A stretch of DNA of 64,000 nucleotides from Lachnospiraceae bacterium (GTDB lineage: Bacteria; Bacillota; Clostridia; Lachnospirales; Lachnospiraceae): positions 62,001 to 126,000 of the forward strand of contig QXWW01000009.1 in the NCBI GenBank assembly GCA_009911185.1, in the 5' to 3' direction. Made by a program: the position numbers and the translations under genes. Every line of letters begins with the position of its first letter. Positions within the stretch are counted from its first letter, which is position 1. Below, piece after piece: positions 10,002-21,744 of the stretch. The notes under the pieces were generated by a model that saw nothing but the letters and a program-made list of their open reading frames with translations, ran no database searches and had not been told where the DNA came from.

Positions 10002-13000
10002 CTACTCTGCGACCAGCTCTTTTTCCACAAACGGCGGCTCCATAGATTCTTCGCTATCATCCGCTATTTCCTGCTCTTCTGGTTTGTAGCTAAAATCCAA
10101 CATTTCTTCTTCAAAATAAATATCGTCGTTTTCATTTACATCGGTGGATAATTTAATGCTGTTATAGCGCTTCATGCCGGTTCCGGCAGGAATCAGCTTA
10201 CCAATCAGCACATTTTCCTTCAAACCAATGAGTGGATCAATCTTGCCCTTAATCGCCGCTTCCGTAAGTACTTTGGTCGTTTCCTGGAAAGACGCCGCTG
10301 ACAGGAAAGAATTTGTTGCCAGAGATGCTTTTGTAATACCCAGCATCACCTGCTTGCCTTCTGCGGGTTCTTTTCCCTCTTCTTCCAATCTTTCATTCGT
10401 ATCTTCATAATCCAGAATATCCACCAGAGTCCCGGGAAGGAATTCAGAATCTCCGTTATTCTCAATACGTATCTTTTTCAGCATCTGGCGCACAATCACC
10501 TCTATATGCTTATCATTAATTTCTACACCCTGCAGACGGTATACGCGCTGTACTTCCTGAATCATATAATCCTGCACGGCACGGACACCCTTAATTTTCA
10601 AAATATCATGAGGGTTGATACTACCCTCTGTCAACTCGTCACCGGCCTCTAATACGGCGCCGTCCATAATCTTGATGCGGGAACCATAGGGGATCAGATA
10701 AGCTTTGCTCTCTCCCGTCTCCTCATTGGTAACGATAATTTCACGCTTCTTTTTGCTGTCTTTAATGGTGGCAACCCCTGCAAATTCCGTAATAATCGCC
10801 AGACCTTTCGGTTTACGCGCTTCAAAAAGCTCCTCCACACGGGGAAGACCCTGGGTAATATCGTTACCTGCAACACCTCCGGTATGGAAGGTACGCATCG
10901 TAAGCTGAGTACCCGGCTCACCGATAGACTGTGCCGCGATAATACCGACAGACTCGCCCACCTGAACCGCCTGACCGGTAGCCATATTGGCGCCATAACA
11001 TTTTGCACAAATTCCATTGTGCGAGCGGCAGGTCAGAACCGTACGAATCTTCACTCTGCTTAAAGGCTCTCCCTTAGCGTTCACACCTTTGCTCATAACA
11101 AGCGCCGCGCGTCTGGGAGTAATCATATGGTTAGCCTTTACAAGAACGTTGCCTTCTGCATCACAGATGGTTTCGCAGGAGAAACGCCCGGTAATCCGTT
11201 CTTCCAGACTTTCAATCTCTTCTTTACCATCCATAAATGCTTTTACATACATACCCGGCGCCGGTTTACCCTCGCAGCAGTCAATGTCACGGATAATCAG
11301 CTCCTGGGACACGTCAACCAGACGCCTGGTCAGATATCCCGAGTCCGCCGTACGCAGCGCAGTATCGGAAAGACCTTTGCGCGCCCCATGCGCCGACATG
11401 AAATATTCCAAAACATCCAGACCTTCACGGAAGTTTGACTTGATGGGCAGCTCGATCGTACGTCCCGTCGTATCAGCCATCAGACCGCGCATTCCTGCAA
11501 GCTGTTTAATCTGCTTGTCAGAACCACGGGCCCCAGAATCCGCCATCATATATATATTATTGTATTTATCAAGACCGCTGAGCAGCTCATGCGTAAGAAT
11601 GTCGTCCGTCTCTTTCCAGGTCTCGACAACTTCCTTGTATCGCTCTTCTTCTGTAATCAGGCCGCGCTTGTAGTTTCTTGTAATCTTATCCACGGTATCC
11701 TGTGCATGTTTGATCAGCTCCGGCTTCTTTGCGGGCACTGTCATATCAGAAATAGACACTGTCATCGCCGCACGGGTGGAATATTTATATCCCATGGATT
11801 TAATATCATCCAACACCTCCGCCGTCTTGGTAGCTCCGTGAATATTAATGACCTTCTCCAAAATCTGTTTTAATCCCTTTTTGCCCACATGGAAATCTAC
11901 CTCCAGCTTCAGGCGTTCCTCCGGTTTGCTACGGTCTACAAATCCCAAATCCTGAGGCAAAATCTCATTGAAAATAAACCGTCCCAGCGTAGACTCCACA
12001 TTTCCGGTGATTACCTCGCCGTTTGGCAGAATACGGCTCATTCGCGCCGTAATTCTGGAATGCAGCGTCAGGGCGTCATTTTCATAAGCTAAAATGGCTT
12101 CATTGACATTCTTGAAGAACTTGCCTTCGCCCAAAGCTCCTGCCCGTTCCTGTGTCAGATAATAAATACCCAGCACCATATCCTGAGAAGGAACCGCCAC
12201 CGGACCGCCGTCAGAAGGCTTCAGCAGATTGTTGGGGGACAACAGTAAAAATCTGCACTCCGACTGCGCTTCCACAGATAATGGCAGATGCACTGCCATC
12301 TGGTCGCCGTCAAAGTCCGCGTTAAAAGCGGTACATACCAGCGGATGAAGCTTAATGGCCTTGCCTTCTACCAGAATCGGCTCAAATGCCTGAATCCCAA
12401 GTCTGTGCAGTGTAGGCGCACGGTTCAGCATAACCGGATGCTCCTTGATAACTTCCTCCAATACATCCCATACCTCTGACTGGAGGCGTTCTACCATCTT
12501 TTTGGCGCTCTTAATATTATGCGCCGTACCATTACAAACCAGTTCTTTCATAACAAAAGGCTTAAACAGCTCAATTGCCATCTCTTTCGGCAGACCGCAC
12601 TGATAAATCTTAAGCTCAGGACCTACCACGATAACGGAACGGCCAGAATAATCCACACGCTTGCCCAGCAGGTTCTGGCGGAAACGTCCGGACTTACCTT
12701 TGAGCATGTCGGACAGCGATTTCAGCGCACGGTTGCCGGGTCCGGTTACCGGACGGCCTCTTCGTCCATTGTCTATTAAGGCGTCCACGGCTTCCTGCAG
12801 CATTCTCTTTTCATTTCGGACAATAATGTCCGGCGCGCCTAACTCCAGAAGACGACGCAAACGGTTATTGCGGTTGATGATCCGCCGGTAGAGGTCGTTT
12901 AAGTCAGAAGTGGCGAAACGCCCGCCGTCCAATTGAACCATAGGACGCAGATCCGGAGGAATGACCGGAATCACGTCCATAATCATCCATTCCGGCTTAT

Positions 13001-13685
13001 TTCCGGAACCACGGAATGCCTCCACTACTTCCAGACGTTTGATGATGCGGGCACGTTTCTGCCCGGTAGCATCCCGCAGTGCCGTTTTTAACTCTACCGC
13101 ATCTTTTTCCAGGTCAATGGCCTCCAGCAGCTCCTTGATGGATTCCGCACCCATTCCTACCCGAAAATCATTGCCGAATTTCTCTCTTGCTTCCTGATAC
13201 TCTGACTCTGATAATACCTGCTTGTACTGCAGATCGCTGCCTCCCTTATCCAATACAATGTAAGAGGCAAAATACAGCACTTTTTCCAGGGTTCTGGGGG
13301 AAAGATCAAGAATCAGTCCCATACGGCTTGGTATCCCCTTAAAATACCAGATATGAGACACCGGCGCCGCAAGTTCAATATGACCCATACGCTCCCTGCG
13401 CACGCTTGCCTTGGTAATTTCCACACCGCAGCGGTCACAGACAACGCCTTTATAGCGGATTTTCTTATATTTCCCGCAATGGCACTCCCAGTCTTTGCTG
13501 GGGCCGAAAATTTTCTCACAAAACAAGCCGTCTTTCTCCGGTTTGAGGGTTCTATAATTAATGGTCTCCGGCTTCTTTACTTCGCCTCTGGACCATTCAC
13601 GGATCTTCTCTGGTGACGCCAGGCCAATCTTGATCGCATCAAAGGTTATTGGCTGGTACTTCTCTTTATTCATTGCTTCTGGCAT
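10002..13685 (-). CDS. rpoC: DNA-directed RNA polymerase subunit beta'
   Basis: 1227 residues. The N-terminal zinc-binding cysteines are at 68, 70, 83 and 86 (CHCGKYKK and CDRCGVE); the catalytic magnesium loop NADFDGDQM is at 455-463; the second zinc site includes [11 protein letters not shown]. The bridge/trigger region [16 protein letters not shown] is intact. It binds RpoB and forms the active-site half of the core polymerase. The ATG at 13685 has GAAGGGAG upstream. It follows rpoB by 42 bases in one operon and ends before a strong terminator. The C-terminal tail is acidic, which is common in Clostridia. Confidence 0.98.
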   Translation of the reverse strand: MPEAMNKEKYQPITFDAIKIGLASPEKIREWSRGEVKKPETINYRTLKPEKDGLFCEKIFGPSKDWECHCGKYKKIRYKGVVCDRCGVEITKASVRRERMGHIELAAPVSHIWYFKGIPSRMGLILDLSPRTLEKVLYFASYIVLDKGGSDLQYKQVLSESEYQEAREKFGNDFRVGMGAESIKELLEAIDLEKDAVELKTALRDATGQKRARIIKRLEVVEAFRGSGNKPEWMIMDVIPVIPPDLRPMVQLDGGRFATSDLNDLYRRIINRNNRLRRLLELGAPDIIVRNEKRMLQEAVDALIDNGRRGRPVTGPGNRALKSLSDMLKGKSGRFRQNLLGKRVDYSGRSVIVVGPELKIYQCGLPKEMAIELFKPFVMKELVCNGTAHNIKSAKKMVERLQSEVWDVLEEVIKEHPVMLNRAPTLHRLGIQAFEPILVEGKAIKLHPLVCTAFNADFDGDQMAVHLPLSVEAQSECRFLLLSPNNLLKPSDGGPVAVPSQDMVLGIYYLTQERAGALGEGKFFKNVNEAILAYENDALTLHSRITARMSRILPNGEVITGNVESTLGRFIFNEILPQDLGFVDRSKPEERLKLEVDFHVGKKGLKQILEKVINIHGATKTAEVLDDIKSMGYKYSTRAAMTVSISDMTVPAKKPELIKHAQDTVDKITRNYKRGLITEEERYKEVVETWKETDDILTHELLSGLDKYNNIYMMADSGARGSDKQIKQLAGMRGLMADTTGRTIELPIKSNFREGLDVLEYFMSAHGARKGLSDTALRTADSGYLTRRLVDVSQELIIRDIDCCEGKPAPGMYVKAFMDGKEEIESLEERITGRFSCETICDAEGNVLVKANHMITPRRAALVMSKGVNAKGEPLSRVKIRTVLTCRSHNGICAKCYGANMATGQAVQVGESVGIIAAQSIGEPGTQLTMRTFHTGGVAGNDITQGLPRVEELFEARKPKGLAIITEFAGVATIKDSKKKREIIVTNEETGESKAYLIPYGSRIKIMDGAVLEAGDELTEGSINPHDILKIKGVRAVQDYMIQEVQRVYRLQGVEINDKHIEVIVRQMLKKIRIENNGDSEFLPGTLVDILDYEDTNERLEEEGKEPAEGKQVMLGITKASLATNSFLSAASFQETTKVLTEAAIKGKIDPLIGLKENVLIGKLIPAGTGMKRYNSIKLSTDVNENDDIYFEEEMLDFSYKPEEQEIADDSEESMEPPFVEKELVAE

Positions 13686-13727
13686 TGTGATTCTCCCTTC
13701 TTCTATTCTCTCTTCGCGGAGCGTTCC

Positions 13728-16700
13728 CTATTGGAGAACATCATCAAAGTCGGCGAAATCGTCCTCAAGTTCTAATGCTTCTTCTTCCTCATCCTCTTCT
13801 TCTATATCCACCAGTTCTTCACTGTCCTCATTAAATTCCTGCTTGCTAAAGCCCATTGCGCCAAAGGATTCCTCCTCTTCAAAGGCAAAGTTCCGGTCTC
13901 CGGCAATAATGGAATTTAAGTCTGTATTGCCGTATTCACTGGTTTCCATAAGCTCTATCTCTTCCTGGTTCTCATCCAGAACCTTCACATCCAGACCCAA
14001 TGACTGAAGCTCTTTTAACAACACCTTAAAAGATTCCGGAATACCCGGTTTGGGAATATTGTCGCCTTTGATAATCGCTTCGTAAGTCTTGACACGTCCG
14101 ATCACGTCGTCGGACTTCACGGTCAAAATTTCCTGCAGCGTATAAGACGCACCGTATGCTTCCAGCGCCCAAACTTCCATCTCCCCAAATCGCTGTCCTC
14201 CGAACTGTGCCTTACCTCCCAGAGGCTGCTGTGTAACGAGAGAATACGGACCTGTGGAACGGGCATGAATCTTATCGTCCACCAAATGATGCAGTTTCAG
14301 ATAATGCATGTGCCCAATGGTTACCGGACTGTCAAAATATTCTCCGGTTCTTCCGTCACGTAGTCTTACTTTGCCATCTCTCGATAAGGGCACGCCTTTC
14401 CATACCTCCCGGTGTTCCCGGTTCTCAGACAGGTATTCCATCACTTCCGGCAGCAAATCCTGTTTGTATTTCTCTTCAAATTCTTCCCAGGAAAGATTCA
14501 CATAATCGTTGGCCAAATCCAGGGTATCCATAATATCATTCTCGTTGGCGCCGTCAAAAACCGGCGTGGCGATATTAAAACCAAGCGCCTTTGCCGCCAG
14601 GCTTAAATGAATTTCCAACACCTGTCCGATATTCATACGGGACGGCACGCCCAGCGGATTCAGCACGATATCCAGGGGACGGCCGTTTGGCAGAAACGGC
14701 ATATCCTCTACTGGAAGCACGCGGGAAACCACACCCTTATTACCATGACGTCCCGCCATCTTATCACCCACGGAAATCTTACGTTTCTGAGCAATATATA
14801 TGCGGACCGCCTGATTGACGCCCGGAGAAAGCTCATCTCCGTTGTCCCTGGTAAACACTTTGGCATCCACTACGATACCATATTCACCATGGGGAACTTT
14901 CAGAGAGGTATCTCGAACCTCCCTTGCCTTCTCACCAAAAATAGCGCGCAGAAGACGTTCTTCCGCCGTAAGCTCCGTCTCTCCCTTTGGCGTTACTTTT
15001 CCCACCAGGATATCTCCGGCACGCACTTCAGCGCCGATGCGGATAATTCCTCTCTCGTCCAGATCTTTTAACGCATCGTCACCAACGCCAGGTACATCTC
15101 TGGTAATTTCCTCCGGTCCCAGCTTGGTATCGCGCGCCTCGGCCTCATATTCTTCAATATGGACAGACGTATAGACGTCCTCCTGCACCAGTCTCTCGCT
15201 TAAGAGAACCGCGTCCTCGTAATTATAGCCTTCCCAGGTCATAAATCCGATCAATGGATTCTTGCCCAACGCCAGTTCCCCATTGGAAGTGGACGGCCCA
15301 TCTGCAATTACCTGTCCTTTTTCTACCTTATCTCCCTTAAATACGATCGGCCTTTGATTATAACAGTTGGACTGGTTGCTTCGTGAAAATTTGGTCAATT
15401 TATATACGTCGCGCTTTCCATCTTCCGTCTTAATGGTTATCTCATTGGAAACCGCCCGTTCTACCACACCTGCATTTCTGGCAAGCACGCATACTCCGGA
15501 ATCCACTGCCGCCTTCGTCTCCATACCCGTCCCTACTGCCGGCGGTTCCGTAGTAAGAAGAGGCACCGCCTGACGCTGCATGTTTGAACCCATCAACGCA
15601 CGGTTGGCGTCGTCATTTTCCAGAAAGGGAATTAAAGCCGTAGCTACAGAGAACACCATTTTCGGGGACACATCCATGTAATCAAACATGGCCTTCTCAT
15701 ACTCCTGCGTCTCCTCACGATAGCGGCCGGACACTGAGTTTCTCACAAAATGCCCTTCTGCATCCAAAGCTTCATTTGCCTGCGCCACATGGTAATTATC
15801 CTCTTCGTCAGCCGTCATATAAACTACTTCGTCTGTAACCCGCGGATTCTTTGGGTCTGATTTATCTATTTTCCGGTAAGGCGCTTCCACAAAACCGTAC
15901 TCATTAATTCTTGCATAGGTTGCAAGGGAATTAATCAGTCCAATGTTCGGTCCTTCAGGCGTCTCAATGGGGCACATTCTCCCATAATGGGAATAATGCA
16001 CGTCGCGCACCTCAAATCCGGCGCGGTCTCTGGACAGACCGCCAGGTCCCAAAGCTGACAGACGTCTCTTATGTGTCAATTCACCCAGCGGGTTATTCTG
16101 ATCCATAAACTGTGACAACTGGGAAGAACCAAAAAATTCCTTCACCGCCGCCGTCACCGGTTTAATATTGATAAGGCTCTGCGGGGATATTCCCTGCAGA
16201 TCCTGCGTGGTCATTCTCTCACGAACCACACGTTCCATCCTGGAAAGTCCGATTCTATATTGATTTTGCAGCAACTCGCCTACGGCGCGAATACGGCGGT
16301 TACCCAAATGATCAATATCGTCGCTGTTTCCAAGACCATATTCCAAATGCATATTATAATTAATAGAAGCAATGATATCTTCCCTGGTGATATGCTTCGG
16401 TATCAGGTCCGCGGCATTTCTGTGCAACGCTTCCTTCAAATCTTCCAGACTGTCATTTTCTTCTAATATTTTTTCTAAAACAGGGTAATATACTAATTCT
16501 GTAATACCTAATTTTCTTGCTTCTTCCCTGTCGATATCCACATAATTGGTAACATCCACCATGAGATTGGACAGCACCTTGATATTGCGTTCTTCTCCCT
16601 GAATCCAGACAAAAGGAACGGCCGCATTCTGAATAGCGTCCGCAAGATCACGGTCTATTAACGCGCCCTGCTGCGCAATGATTTCACCAGTAGAGGCGTC

Positions 16701-17600
16701 TACGGCGTCCTCTGCCAGAACCTGTCCGCTAATACGATTCTTAAAGGCCAGCTTCTTATTAAATTTATACCTGCCCACCTTTGCCAGATCATAACGCCTG
16801 GGATCAAAGAACATGGCGTTAATCAGGCTCTCCGCACTCTCTACGGTAAGCGGCTCTCCCGGCCGTATTTTCTTATACAATTCCAAAAGGCCCTCATGGT
16901 AATTGGTGGCAACATCCTTGCCAAAACTGGCAATGATTTTTGGCTCTTCGCCAAACAGGTCGACAATCTCCTGATTGGTGCCAATGCCAAGCGCACGAAT
17001 CAAAACGGTAACTGGAACCTTTCTGGTTCTGTCCACACGCACATAAAAGACGTCGTTGGAATCCGTCTCATATTCCAGCCATGCGCCTCGATTGGGAATC
17101 ACTGTGCAGGAATAAAGGGTCTTACCCACTTTGTCATGTGCGATCCCATAGTAAATGCCAGGCGAGCGCACCAGCTGACTGACAATCACACGCTCTGCAC
17201 CGTTGATTACGAAGGTTCCCGTCTCAGTCATAAGTGGTAAATCGCCCATAAAGATTTCATAATCCTTGACTTCTTCAACCGCTTCCTTATTGTAAAATCT
17301 CACTTTTACTTTTAAAGGAGCCGCATAAGTGGCGTCTCGCTCTTTACATTCTGCAATTGAATATTTTACGTCATCTTCACACAGCGTAAAACCAACGAAT
17401 TCCAGACTTAACTGTCCGCTGTAATCTGCGATAGGGGAAATGTCAGCAAAGACCTCTTTCAACCCTTCGTTGATAAACCAGTTGTAGGAATTCTTCTGAA
17501 CCTCAATCAGGTTCGGCATTTCTAATACTTCCTTTTGTCGCGAGTAACTCATACGAACGCTTTTTCCTGCTTTAATCGGACGTATTCTGTTTTTCTCCAT
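13728..17600 (-). CDS. rpoB: DNA-directed RNA polymerase subunit beta
   Basis: 1290 residues. The rifampicin-binding region ([20 protein letters not shown] followed by [17 protein letters not shown]) shows no residue I recognise as a classical resistance change. Further family landmarks are [16 protein letters not shown] and [15 protein letters not shown]. The start at 17600 ([18 protein letters not shown]) has GAGAGGTG upstream; an in-frame ATG 18 codons earlier has none. The C-terminal 60 residues are strongly acidic ([19 protein letters not shown]). It is transcribed from a promoter about 130 bases upstream as well as possibly by read-through from rplL. Confidence 0.98.
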   Translation of the reverse strand: MEKNRIRPIKAGKSVRMSYSRQKEVLEMPNLIEVQKNSYNWFINEGLKEVFADISPIADYSGQLSLEFVGFTLCEDDVKYSIAECKERDATYAAPLKVKVRFYNKEAVEEVKDYEIFMGDLPLMTETGTFVINGAERVIVSQLVRSPGIYYGIAHDKVGKTLYSCTVIPNRGAWLEYETDSNDVFYVRVDRTRKVPVTVLIRALGIGTNQEIVDLFGEEPKIIASFGKDVATNYHEGLLELYKKIRPGEPLTVESAESLINAMFFDPRRYDLAKVGRYKFNKKLAFKNRISGQVLAEDAVDASTGEIIAQQGALIDRDLADAIQNAAVPFVWIQGEERNIKVLSNLMVDVTNYVDIDREEARKLGITELVYYPVLEKILEENDSLEDLKEALHRNAADLIPKHITREDIIASINYNMHLEYGLGNSDDIDHLGNRRIRAVGELLQNQYRIGLSRMERVVRERMTTQDLQGISPQSLINIKPVTAAVKEFFGSSQLSQFMDQNNPLGELTHKRRLSALGPGGLSRDRAGFEVRDVHYSHYGRMCPIETPEGPNIGLINSLATYARINEYGFVEAPYRKIDKSDPKNPRVTDEVVYMTADEEDNYHVAQANEALDAEGHFVRNSVSGRYREETQEYEKAMFDYMDVSPKMVFSVATALIPFLENDDANRALMGSNMQRQAVPLLTTEPPAVGTGMETKAAVDSGVCVLARNAGVVERAVSNEITIKTEDGKRDVYKLTKFSRSNQSNCYNQRPIVFKGDKVEKGQVIADGPSTSNGELALGKNPLIGFMTWEGYNYEDAVLLSERLVQEDVYTSVHIEEYEAEARDTKLGPEEITRDVPGVGDDALKDLDERGIIRIGAEVRAGDILVGKVTPKGETELTAEERLLRAIFGEKAREVRDTSLKVPHGEYGIVVDAKVFTRDNGDELSPGVNQAVRIYIAQKRKISVGDKMAGRHGNKGVVSRVLPVEDMPFLPNGRPLDIVLNPLGVPSRMNIGQVLEIHLSLAAKALGFNIATPVFDGANENDIMDTLDLANDYVNLSWEEFEEKYKQDLLPEVMEYLSENREHREVWKGVPLSRDGKVRLRDGRTGEYFDSPVTIGHMHYLKLHHLVDDKIHARSTGPYSLVTQQPLGGKAQFGGQRFGEMEVWALEAYGASYTLQEILTVKSDDVIGRVKTYEAIIKGDNIPKPGIPESFKVLLKELQSLGLDVKVLDENQEEIELMETSEYGNTDLNSIIAGDRNFAFEEEESFGAMGFSKQEFNEDSEELVDIEEEDEEEEALELEDDFADFDDVLQ

Positions 17601-17732
17601 TGACGTTTCACCTCTCGTTTTTATATTTTCAAGAATCCTTCTATAACCTGCCAAAAGCTATATCAGAAATTATGTTCCCTCCGATATAGCTGCCCAGCAA
17701 TAAGTACACTTCACCATAATAGTGCATCTTAT

Positions 17733-17762
17733 ATGATAGCACAATGAATAAATGCATGTCAA
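17733..17762 (-). promoter_or_regulatory. Promoter for rpoBC
   Basis: Minus strand TTGACA and TATCAT are separated by 18 bases, about 130 bases before the rpoB start. The rest of the 370-base rplL-rpoB gap holds a terminator at 17899-17943 and AT-rich sequence with no gene. Confidence 0.75.
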
Positions 17763-17898
17763 GAAAAACTTTTATATCATACATCGCTTTTCCTTAAAAT
17801 GTGATGGCATATTTTCTGCGTTCCCGCGCGCATTTTCTTTTCTTCTGCAGAAAAAATACTTACACGCTTTATCTCTGCAAAGTCTTTTCTGTTGAAGA

Positions 17899-17943
17899 AA
17901 ACAGGATGACAATTTTATGCATACATAAAACTGCCATCCTGTT
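17899..17943 (-). terminator. Terminator or attenuator between rplL and rpoB
   Basis: AACAGGATGGCAGTTTTATG pairs with CATAAAATTGTCATCCTGTT around a four-base loop, followed by TTCTTC. The uridine tract is poor, so partial read-through into rpoB is plausible, as in the classical rplJL-rpoBC attenuator. Confidence 0.75.
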
Positions 17944-17971
17944 CTCCCGTTTTCAATCCGTCAGACTGCGA

Positions 17972-18349
17972 TTATTTTAAAGTTACTTTTGCGCCTTCTG
18001 CTTCTAACTTAGCCTTGATGTCTTCTGCTTCTGCCTTCTCAGCGCCTTCTTTTACGATCTTTGGAGCTCCGTCAACTACTTCCTTAGCTTCCTTCAATCC
18101 TAAACCGGTTACTTCACGTACAACCTTGATAACCTTAACTTTATTCGGTCCAACTTCTGTCAGTTCTACATTGAAGTCAGTCTTCTCTTCTGCTGCGCCT
18201 GCACCGTCTCCACCTGCCGCTGCAACTACAACGCCTGCTGCTGCAGATACGCCAAACTCTTCTTCACAGGCTTTTACCAGTTCATTTAACTCTAATACGC
18301 TTAACTCTTTAATAGCTTCAATAAATTCTGCTGTTGTTAACTTTGCCAT
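17972..18349 (-). CDS. rplL: Ribosomal protein L7/L12 (bL12)
   Basis: 125 residues with the N-terminal dimerisation helix ([20 protein letters not shown]), an Ala/Gly-rich hinge, and the C-terminal factor-binding domain ([20 protein letters not shown]). It forms the ribosomal stalk with L10 and recruits elongation factors. GGAGGTATATTATA precedes the ATG. Separated from rplJ by 58 bases in the same operon. Confidence 0.98.
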   Translation of the reverse strand: MAKLTTAEFIEAIKELSVLELNELVKACEEEFGVSAAAGVVVAAAGGDGAGAAEEKTDFNVELTEVGPNKVKVIKVVREVTGLGLKEAKEVVDGAPKIVKEGAEKAEAEDIKAKLEAEGAKVTLK

Positions 18350-18407
18350 TATAATATACCTCCATTTGATTTTATGATTGTGTTACAAATAATACTTAAT
18401 GTTCAGA

Positions 18408-18953
18408 CTACGCCTCTGCCGGAGCTTCCTCCGCCGGAGCCTCTGCTGCAGCTTCTGCCGCTGCTTCTCCGCCTCCCTGTTCTGCAATTTGATTAAGAAC
18501 ACGGGCCAGATTGGTAATGGGTGACTGAATGCTTCCAAGGAATTTGGACAACAGCTCGTCTCTGGACGGAACAGATGCAATTACCTTAATTCCTTCCGCA
18601 TCATAAAAAGTTCCTTCCACAACGCCTGCCTTTAACTCCAACGCCGGTGCAGCCTTTGCAAACTTTGCAAGAATTCTCGCCGGTGCGGTTGCATCTTCTT
18701 TGGAAATTGCAATCGCATTGGGGCCTTCCAATAAAGAAGACATGCTCTCAAAATCAGTTCCCTTAAATGCAAAATTCATCAATGTGTTCTTATACACTTT
18801 ATAAGTAACGCCAGCTTCTCTTAACTGCTTACGCAATTGTGTATCTTCGTCTACAGTCAATCCACGGTAATCCACTAACACAACAGACTGTGCATCCTGG
18901 ATCTGTTCAGCGATTTCCTGTACAATCGGCTGCTTTAATTCTACTTTTGCCAC
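18408..18953 (-). CDS. rplJ: Ribosomal protein L10 (uL10)
   Basis: 181 residues. The N-terminal rRNA-binding domain contains VVLVDYRGLTVDEDTQLRK and YKVYKNTLMNFAF; the C-terminal helix that anchors L12 dimers ends in an Ala/Glu-rich tail. The start is GTG at 18953 with AAGGAGGTG upstream, giving MAKVELKQPIV. It is the stalk base protein and the autoregulator of its operon through the leader upstream. Confidence 0.98.
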   Translation of the reverse strand: MAKVELKQPIVQEIAEQIQDAQSVVLVDYRGLTVDEDTQLRKQLREAGVTYKVYKNTLMNFAFKGTDFESMSSLLEGPNAIAISKEDATAPARILAKFAKAAPALELKAGVVEGTFYDAEGIKVIASVPSRDELLSKFLGSIQSPITNLARVLNQIAEQGGGEAAAEAAAEAPAEEAPAEA

Positions 18954-19103
18954 GAATCGTGCACCTCCTTATTTTATTTGTGTACAGTCCCCGCTCATTC
19001 GAGAAAGGACTGTCTGATATGAGCTTTTAAATTGTAGTTACGGAATATCCGTCTCCGTCATCCACACACGATAACCGGCCTGCAGAATGACGGTATTCAA
19101 TTT

Positions 19104-19135
19104 AAAAGCCCCTTCGTCCGAGACAAAGAGGCTTG
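19104..19135 (-). terminator. Attenuator hairpin in the rplJ leader
   Basis: Leftward, AAGCCTCTTTGTC pairs with GACGAAGGGGCTT, followed by TTTTAAATT. It lies between the L10-binding structure and rplJ and looks like a Rho-independent terminator that could be switched by L10 binding. Function is inferred from the known L10 leader class. Confidence 0.65.
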
Positions 19136-19159
19136 AAATTATCTTTCATTACTTATCAG

Positions 19160-19225
19160 ACAAAATGTCTGGTAAATTTCCTCGGCAGGCCAACGGTTAC
19201 GCCTCTCGGCACCTGCTGTCTTCGG
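19160..19225 (-). ncRNA. L10 leader (ribosomal protein autoregulatory RNA)
   Basis: The minus strand between rplA and rplJ carries CAGGTGCCGAGAGGCGTAAC and GGCCTGCCGAGGAAATT. These match the conserved core of the rplJ leader of Firmicutes, where L10(L12)4 binds to repress its own operon. The 320-base gap between rplA and rplJ holds this element, the attenuator below it and a further small hairpin near 18985-19012. Confidence 0.8.
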
Positions 19226-19275
19226 TCATATGCGTGTCTAGCATATCATTTTCTATTTCAGATGTCAACACTAAA

Positions 19276-19968
19276 TTACACAAGCTTTGCCGTATTGATC
19301 TTAACGCCCGGTCCCATGGTGGGAGCTAAGGTAACGCTTCTCAAATACTGTCCTTTTAATGCGGATGGCTTTGCTTTAATGATGGCATCCATAAGGGTCT
19401 GGAAGTTGTCCGCTAACTGTTCTTCTGTAAAAGATGCTTTTCCAATTGGCACATGGATAATATTTGTCTTATCTAATCTGTACTCAATCTTACCAGCCTT
19501 AATGTCATTGATTGCTTTGGTAACATCCATGGTAACGGTTCCTGCTTTGGGGTTTGGCATTAAACCTTTTGGTCCAAGTACACGGCCCAGACGTCCTACA
19601 ACGCCCATCATGTCCGGAGTAGCGACTACAACGTCAAAATCCAGCCATCCGTCATTCTGGATCTTTGGAATCAACTCCTCGCCGCCTACATGGTCAGCTC
19701 CTGCCGCCAGCGCTTCATCTACCTTTTCACCCTTTGCAAAAACCAGAACCTTGACCGTTTTACCTGTTCCGTGAGGTAATACAACCGCACCACGGATCTG
19801 CTGTTCTGCATGACGTCCGTCGCAGCCGGTTCTGATGTGAGCCTCGATTGTTTCATCAAATTTAGCAACTGCCGCCTTCTTGGCAAGGCTGATTGCTTCT
19901 GCCGTATCATACTGCACTGCTCTGTCGATCGCTTTGGCAGCCTCTACATATTTTTTTCCTCGTTTCAT
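19276..19968 (-). CDS. rplA: Ribosomal protein L1 (uL1)
   Basis: 230 residues, normal length. Recognised by the N-terminal [20 protein letters not shown], the basic [29 protein letters not shown] and TMGPGVKIN. It binds 23S rRNA at the L1 stalk. I place the start at the second ATG (19968), since AGGAGG then sits 8 bases upstream; the ATG two codons earlier would be only 2 bases from it. It is cotranscribed with rplK, 82 bases upstream. Confidence 0.97.
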   Translation of the reverse strand: MKRGKKYVEAAKAIDRAVQYDTAEAISLAKKAAVAKFDETIEAHIRTGCDGRHAEQQIRGAVVLPHGTGKTVKVLVFAKGEKVDEALAAGADHVGGEELIPKIQNDGWLDFDVVVATPDMMGVVGRLGRVLGPKGLMPNPKAGTVTMDVTKAINDIKAGKIEYRLDKTNIIHVPIGKASFTEEQLADNFQTLMDAIIKAKPSALKGQYLRSVTLAPTMGPGVKINTAKLV

Positions 19969-20050
19969 TCTCATAACCTCCTAGTGGTAATATCGGGAGT
20001 ATTCCCTCCCACGTTTCGCTAAGTAACATAAGACGCTAAGCCTTCAAATC

Positions 20051-20476
20051 TTATTCCTCAACCTTAACGCCCATGCTCCTTGCCGTTCCTGCAATCATAC
20101 TCATAGCCGCTTCCAATGAGGCCGCATTCAAATCCGGCATTTTCAGCTCTGCAATTTCCTGTACCTTTGCTTTGGAAATAGTTGCTACTTTTGTTTTGTT
20201 TGGTACTGCTGAACCGGACTTGATATTACATGCTTTCTTAATCAAGACAGGAGCAGGCGGCGTCTTTGTAACGAAGCTGAAGCTTCTGTCTGAATATACG
20301 GTAATCACTACCGGAATAATTAAATCACCCTGGTCAGCCGTTCTTGCGTTGAATTGTTTTGTAAATTCAACAATATTTACACCGTGCTGTCCAAGCGCTG
20401 GTCCAACTGGTGGAGCCGGTGTAGCCTTTCCAGCAGGGATCTGTAATTTGATATATCCTTCTACTTTCTTTGCCAT
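20051..20476 (-). CDS. rplK: Ribosomal protein L11 (uL11)
   Basis: 141 residues, exactly the usual length. Family signature [20 protein letters not shown] at the N-terminus and the C-terminal rRNA-binding [11 protein letters not shown] are present. It binds the GTPase-associated centre of 23S rRNA and is needed for the stringent response by RelA. AAAGGAGGATTTTCCAA precedes the ATG. Confidence 0.98.
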   Translation of the reverse strand: MAKKVEGYIKLQIPAGKATPAPPVGPALGQHGVNIVEFTKQFNARTADQGDLIIPVVITVYSDRSFSFVTKTPPAPVLIKKACNIKSGSAVPNKTKVATISKAKVQEIAELKMPDLNAASLEAAMSMIAGTARSMGVKVEE

Positions 20477-20533
20477 TTGGAAAATCCTCCTTTAATACTT
20501 GTACAGTCTTTTCAGGACTGCAACAAATGCATC

Positions 20534-21049
20534 TTATAACTTTCTGATATCTGTGAAACTTATTTCAACCGGCGTTTCACGGCCGAACAGATCAACATTG
20601 ATCGTCACCATCTGTTTGCTGTGATTCATAGACTGGATAACGCCGACCGTGTCTTTCCAGACGCCGCCGACCACCCGGATGGAATCACCTTCTTCAAATT
20701 CTACAACCACATTGTCAACCTGAATACCCAATGGTCTCATTTCAGCTTCAGTGAGTGGTACGGGCTTGGAACCCGGACCTACAAACCCGGTAACACCTCT
20801 GGTATTTCTAACCACATACCATATGTCATCATTCATAACCATATTGATAAGAACATAACCTGGAAACATTTTCTTCTCGACGGTTTTTTTCACACCGTTC
20901 TTCATTTCCACGACGCTCTGCATAGGGACCCTCACCTCTAAAATCTGTTCTTCCAGATGACGGTTCTTGATTGTCTTATCAATGTTCTCTTTGACCTTAT
21001 TTTCATAACCGGAATAGGTATGAACTACATACCAGTTTGCCTCTGCCAT
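20534..21049 (-). CDS. nusG: Transcription termination/antitermination protein NusG
   Basis: 171 residues. The NGN domain begins WYVVHTYSGYENKVKENI and includes PGYVLINMVMNDDIWYVVRN; the KOW domain has EFEEGDSIRVVGGVWKDTVG. It binds RNA polymerase and couples pausing, termination and translation. It sits 16 bases after secE in the standard secE-nusG order. Confidence 0.98.
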   Translation of the reverse strand: MAEANWYVVHTYSGYENKVKENIDKTIKNRHLEEQILEVRVPMQSVVEMKNGVKKTVEKKMFPGYVLINMVMNDDIWYVVRNTRGVTGFVGPGSKPVPLTEAEMRPLGIQVDNVVVEFEEGDSIRVVGGVWKDTVGVIQSMNHSKQMVTINVDLFGRETPVEISFTDIRKL

Positions 21050-21065
21050 AAATCACCTGTGCCTC

Positions 21066-21272
21066 CTATAAATTTACCAGGGCGTCTACGCCGTACTTGA
21101 TAAATACGTCTAATACGGCAATGATAAGACCCAAGACAATGGAAACAGCTACAACTGCCGCTGTCTGTCTGCTAAGTGATTTCTTGTCCGGCCAAATAAT
21201 TTTGTCAAATTCAGCCTTAAGACCGGTGAACCAGCTCGTCTTTGGAGCTTTTTCTGTTTTACTTTCTCCCAT
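21066..21272 (-). CDS. secE: Preprotein translocase subunit SecE
   Basis: 68 residues with one C-terminal membrane segment (AAVVAVSIVLGLIIAVLDVF) preceded by the conserved amphipathic stretch FDKIIWPDKKSLSRQT. This is the short Gram-positive SecE form, part of SecYEG. CATAGGAGGTAAAC precedes the ATG, and a GGCGCA/TGCGCC hairpin (21286-21301) lies just before that site. Confidence 0.96.
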   Translation of the reverse strand: MGESKTEKAPKTSWFTGLKAEFDKIIWPDKKSLSRQTAAVVAVSIVLGLIIAVLDVFIKYGVDALVNL

Positions 21273-21356
21273 GTTTACCTCCTATGGCGCACCCCTGCGC
21301 CTAATTTCAGGGATGGGTGAACTTCTGTCCAACCTTTCACTTCCTTCGCTCTTCTG

Positions 21357-21506
21357 TTACTTGGTTTCTTTGTGTAATGTGTGTGTCCTGCAGAACCGAC
21401 AATATTTCTTCGTCTCCATTCTGTCCGGATGGGCTTTCTTATCTTTAGTCATGTTGTAGTTACGTCGTTTACATTCCGTACATGCCAGTGTAATTCTAGT
21501 GCGCAC
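21357..21506 (-). CDS. rpmG: Ribosomal protein L33 (bL33)
   Basis: 49 residues starting at GTG 21506, with GGAGGTGGAAGTT upstream. The protein begins [18 protein letters not shown] and carries two zinc-ribbon CxxC pairs (CTEC and CRFC), so it is the zinc-containing form of L33. It heads the rpmG-secE-nusG operon, the normal Firmicute order. Confidence 0.96.
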   Translation of the reverse strand: MRTRITLACTECKRRNYNMTKDKKAHPDRMETKKYCRFCRTHTLHKETK

Positions 21507-21572
21507 AACTTCCACCTCCACTTAATTTCTAATTTTAGGCATAAAAAAAAGACCTACTTCCATCGCTAGTCT

Positions 21573-21601
21573 ACTATAGCACAATATCACCGCGCCGTCA
21601 A
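21573..21601 (-). promoter_or_regulatory. Promoter for rpmG-secE-nusG
   Basis: TTGACG and TATAGT with a 17-base spacer, about 70 bases before the rpmG GTG. Right after the expected start site the RNA would read a weak stem (GACTA/TAGGTC) followed by eight uridines, a possible early terminator. Confidence 0.8.
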
Positions 21602-21645
21602 CATTTTTTCATCATAGAACTTTCATAAAATTATCAGAAGATGGT

Positions 21646-21672
21646 TAAGAAAAATCCGAAAACGTCCGATAT
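21646..21672 (+). promoter_or_regulatory. Sigma-D (FliA-type) promoter of the fliD-like gene
   Basis: TAAG, 15 bases, then TCCGATAT: one mismatch in each half against the flagellar consensus TAAA-N15-GCCGATAT. It lies 73 bases before the fliD-like ATG. It links this gene to the late flagellar regulon. Confidence 0.75.
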
Positions 21673-21744
21673 ACACGTCAAATACATGGAGTGTTTATAC
21701 CCCCGTGCACTGCACGATTTCACGGACGAAAGGAGGGGATTTTC

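Noticed and set aside
15900-16200. Rifampicin resistance in rpoB
   Set aside because: The resistance-determining region reads as the sensitive form at the positions I can check.
10174-17240. Many plus-strand frames of 60-218 residues across rpoC and rpoB
   Set aside because: They are antisense shadows of two highly conserved genes; none has a ribosome binding site or a recognisable domain.
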